Positions 5,657 through 6,489 of a stretch of 6,489 nucleotides of DNA are shown piece by piece. The stretch comes from Myxococcales bacterium. Its GTDB lineage: Bacteria; Myxococcota_A; Polyangia; Palsa-1104. The notes beneath the pieces are model-generated. The model was not told where the DNA came from, did not search any database, and worked only from the letters and a program-made list of their open reading frames with translations. The translations under genes were made by a program, and so were the position numbers. Position 1 is the first letter of the stretch. Every line of letters begins with the position of its first letter. The stretch is taken from contig JAHFDU010000029.1 in the NCBI GenBank assembly GCA_023248835.1, forward strand, positions 12,841-19,329, in the 5' to 3' direction.

Positions 5657-5926
5657 TTACGACGCTTTCTTGAGCTCCTGGCGCACGATTTTTCGAATCT
5701 CGTCCCTAAAATCATCTGGATCCAACGAGGCTGACTTACGCATCTGCTCTTTGAGCAGCGAGTTGAGCAGGGTTTGGTAGGGAATGCCGCGCCGCTTTCC
5801 CTCTTGCATCAGCCAGCTCAGCACATCCAAATCGAGCCGCACGGTTTTTTGAACCTTGGCGTCTGCCCTCGCCACCGGCCCCCGACGCCGATGTTTCAAT
5901 GTAGACAGGTCATACTCTTTCTTCAT
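5657..5926 (-). CDS. CopG/BrnA-type ribbon-helix-helix antitoxin, apparently orphan
   Basis: This 89-residue basic protein starts MKKEYDLSTLKHRRRGPV, a leader typical of BrnA/CopG-family antitoxins. The ribbon-helix-helix core follows: strand KVQKTVRLD (about 36-44), helix VLSWLMQEGKRRG, then IPYQTLLNSLLKEQM. The tail is charged (DPDDFRDEIRKIVRQELKK). The start at 5926 is supported by AAAGGAG at 5942-5936 on the minus strand, 10 nt upstream; an in-frame ATG at 5962 would add 12 residues and lies inside the promoter. By family the protein binds a toxin and represses its own promoter. In brnTA operons the toxin gene precedes the antitoxin, but here that position holds a promoter and a decayed unrelated gene, and downstream is the transporter operon. 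No partner toxin is visible. Confidence 0.83.
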   Translation of the reverse strand: MKKEYDLSTLKHRRRGPVARADAKVQKTVRLDLDVLSWLMQEGKRRGIPYQTLLNSLLKEQMRKSASLDPDDFRDEIRKIVRQELKKAS

Positions 5927-5958
5927 AGTTTTTTCGCTCCTTTGGCGTCGCTTTACGC

Positions 5959-5987
5959 ACATTACGGTGTAGCTACATCGTAGTCAA
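5959..5987 (-). promoter_or_regulatory. Promoter with embedded operator for the minus-strand antitoxin
   Basis: On the minus strand TTGACT (5987-5982) and TAATGT (5964-5959) are separated by 17 bp, a plausible -35/-10 pair though the -10 is weak. A 20-bp inverted repeat occupies 5963-5982, filling the spacer. Its arms TACGGTGTAG and CTACATCGTA differ from a perfect palindrome by one base pair, and its core TGTAGCTACA is perfectly palindromic. A repressor bound there would block RNA polymerase, as expected for antitoxin autoregulation. Confidence 0.65.
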
Positions 5988-6248
5988 CTCAACCGGCAAC
6001 GGCGAAATGATACGCATGGACTGTCAACGCGCCTATTACTGCAACCTGGCCACTTCGACGACGAAGGGTCAGTGTGTGGAACGAAAGCCCGACGGCGCGA
6101 GCTGCAGCCTTGGGAGTGCGCAAGTGAGCGCTGCAACCTAACAAGTAACCGCTGTGCAAGTGGTCTCGGCGCGGAGTGCCAAAATGCAGCCGACTGCGTC
6201 AGCGACCGATGCCAAAACAACCATTGTACACCCGCCTGTTATTACTGA
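5980..6248 (+). pseudogene. Frameshifted remnant of a cysteine-rich secreted-type protein
   Basis: Two overlapping frames read as one cysteine-rich protein. From about 5983 frame 1 gives VNSTGNGEMIRMDCQRAYYC and continues through GQCVERKPDGASCSLG to about 6114, then loses sense. From about 6114 frame 3 gives ECASERC, NLTSNRCASGLGAEC and NAADCVSDRCQNNHC, ending at TGA 6246-6248. In total there are 12 cysteines: 6022, 6040, 6073, 6103 in frame 1 and 6117, 6132, 6153, 6177, 6195, 6210, 6225, 6237 in frame 3. Two units of the form C-x-S-x-R-C-x(4-6)-C are recognisable. One indel near 6110-6117 would restore the frame. Such disulphide-rich repeats are typical of exported proteins of Myxococcota and relatives. 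No start codon, signal peptide or RBS remains, so it is a relic. The function is unknown. Confidence 0.6.
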
Positions 6249-6280
6249 TAGCGTCGGGCGATCCTGTTACTTTGGATCTG

Positions 6281-6310
6281 TGCTATACTGTATTGAATAC
6301 AGCATAAGGG
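6281..6310 (+). promoter_or_regulatory. Extended -10 promoter, palindromic operator and RBS of the last gene
   Basis: TGCTATACT (6281-6289) is an extended -10 element (TG-n-TATACT); no good -35 is visible, which fits an extended -10 promoter. CTGTATT-G-AATACAG (6288-6302) is a perfect 7-bp inverted repeat overlapping the -10 and covering the expected transcription start. AAGGG (6306-6310) is the ribosome binding site, 7 nt before ATG 6318. This is a compact self-repressed antitoxin promoter. Confidence 0.72.
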
Positions 6311-6317
6311 TGAACCG

Positions 6318-6489
6318 ATGCCCGTGCATTTGAACATTACGATGGACGCACAACTTTATCGGCGACTCAAACGTGAGCTTCCGGCCAAAGGGATCAGCGC
6401 CTTTGTCGCCGAGGCGGTGCGCGCTCGACTCAAACCCGATCGAAAGGCGCTCGACGCTGCGTACCAGGCCGCCAGCAAGGAGCGATGGC
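6318..6489 (+). CDS. MazE-like ribbon-helix-helix antitoxin, 3' end outside window
   Basis: The first 57 codons are visible. Strand VHLNITMD (about 3-10), helix AQLYRRLKRELPAKG and helix ISAFVAEAVRARLKPD form a ribbon-helix-helix DNA-binding domain. ALDAAYQAASKERW then begins the toxin-binding tail. The wording resembles MazE-type antitoxins in which KGISxFVAEAVRAKL and DxKALDAAYxAA are common. The start is well supported by AAGGG 7 nt upstream and by the extended -10 promoter with palindromic operator. Antitoxins of this type usually precede a MazF or PIN-type toxin, which would lie just beyond the right edge. The sequence differs clearly from the antitoxin at 190-486, so it is not a duplicate. 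Confidence 0.82.
   Translation, partial: MPVHLNITMDAQLYRRLKRELPAKGISAFVAEAVRARLKPDRKALDAAYQAASKERW

Noticed and set aside
5984..6220. Minus-strand 78-codon frame opposite the Cys-rich relic
   Set aside because: It has no family resemblance and no RBS. The plus strand has the patterned cysteines, so this is a shadow.

Overview
The window comes from a GC-rich Gram-negative bacterium. Deltaproteobacteria in the old sense (Myxococcota or relatives) is my best guess. It rests on a periplasmic binding-protein-dependent sugar importer and on the remains of a cysteine-rich secreted-type protein of a style common in that group. Nothing in the window fixes the taxon firmly.

Layout, left to right. (1) Bases 3-125 are the last 40 codons of an unrecognised gene. 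(2) Bases 126-1214 hold a compact toxin-antitoxin block: an operator/RBS region with three TGTAGACT half-sites on a 12-bp period, a ribbon-helix-helix MazE-type antitoxin, a MazF/PemK endoribonuclease toxin overlapping it by GTGA, a 24-codon stub that reads as the C-terminus of a HigB/Gp49-type toxin, and an intact Xre-type HigA antitoxin overlapping that stub by ATGA. This looks like a mazEF module joined onto a decapitated higBA module. (3) Bases 1262-1672 are non-coding and have the architecture of a small non-autonomous transposable element: about 80-bp imperfect terminal inverted repeats, a core of about 235 bp and flanking 8-9-bp direct repeats. (4) Bases 1702-5653 are a tightly coupled three-gene carbohydrate ABC importer: a MalK-like ATPase, a single polypeptide in which the MalE-like binding protein is fused to the MalF-like permease, and a MalG-like permease. 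Both junctions are 4-bp stop/start overlaps. (5) Convergent to it, with only 3 bp between stop codons, is a lone CopG/BrnA-type antitoxin on the minus strand with a 20-bp near-palindrome between its likely -35 and -10. (6) Bases 5980-6248 carry a frameshifted relic of a Cys-rich protein. (7) From 6284 a strong extended -10 promoter overlaid by a perfect palindrome drives another MazE-like RHH antitoxin cut by the window edge.

The importer would move a maltose/trehalose-type oligosaccharide or similar sugar across the inner membrane: the tethered binding domain delivers substrate to the MalF-like/MalG-like pore, and the ATPase powers it. It sits inside a cluster of toxin-antitoxin genes (one complete pair, one antitoxin whose toxin is broken, one apparent orphan, and one antitoxin whose partner may lie outside). 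Together with the decayed gene and the MITE-like element, this gives the region the look of accessory, repeatedly rearranged DNA. The points most worth following are the mazEF/higBA chimera, the 12-bp-phased operator wrapped around the mazE ribosome binding site, the binding-protein/permease fusion with its minimal signal peptide, and the MITE-like element.
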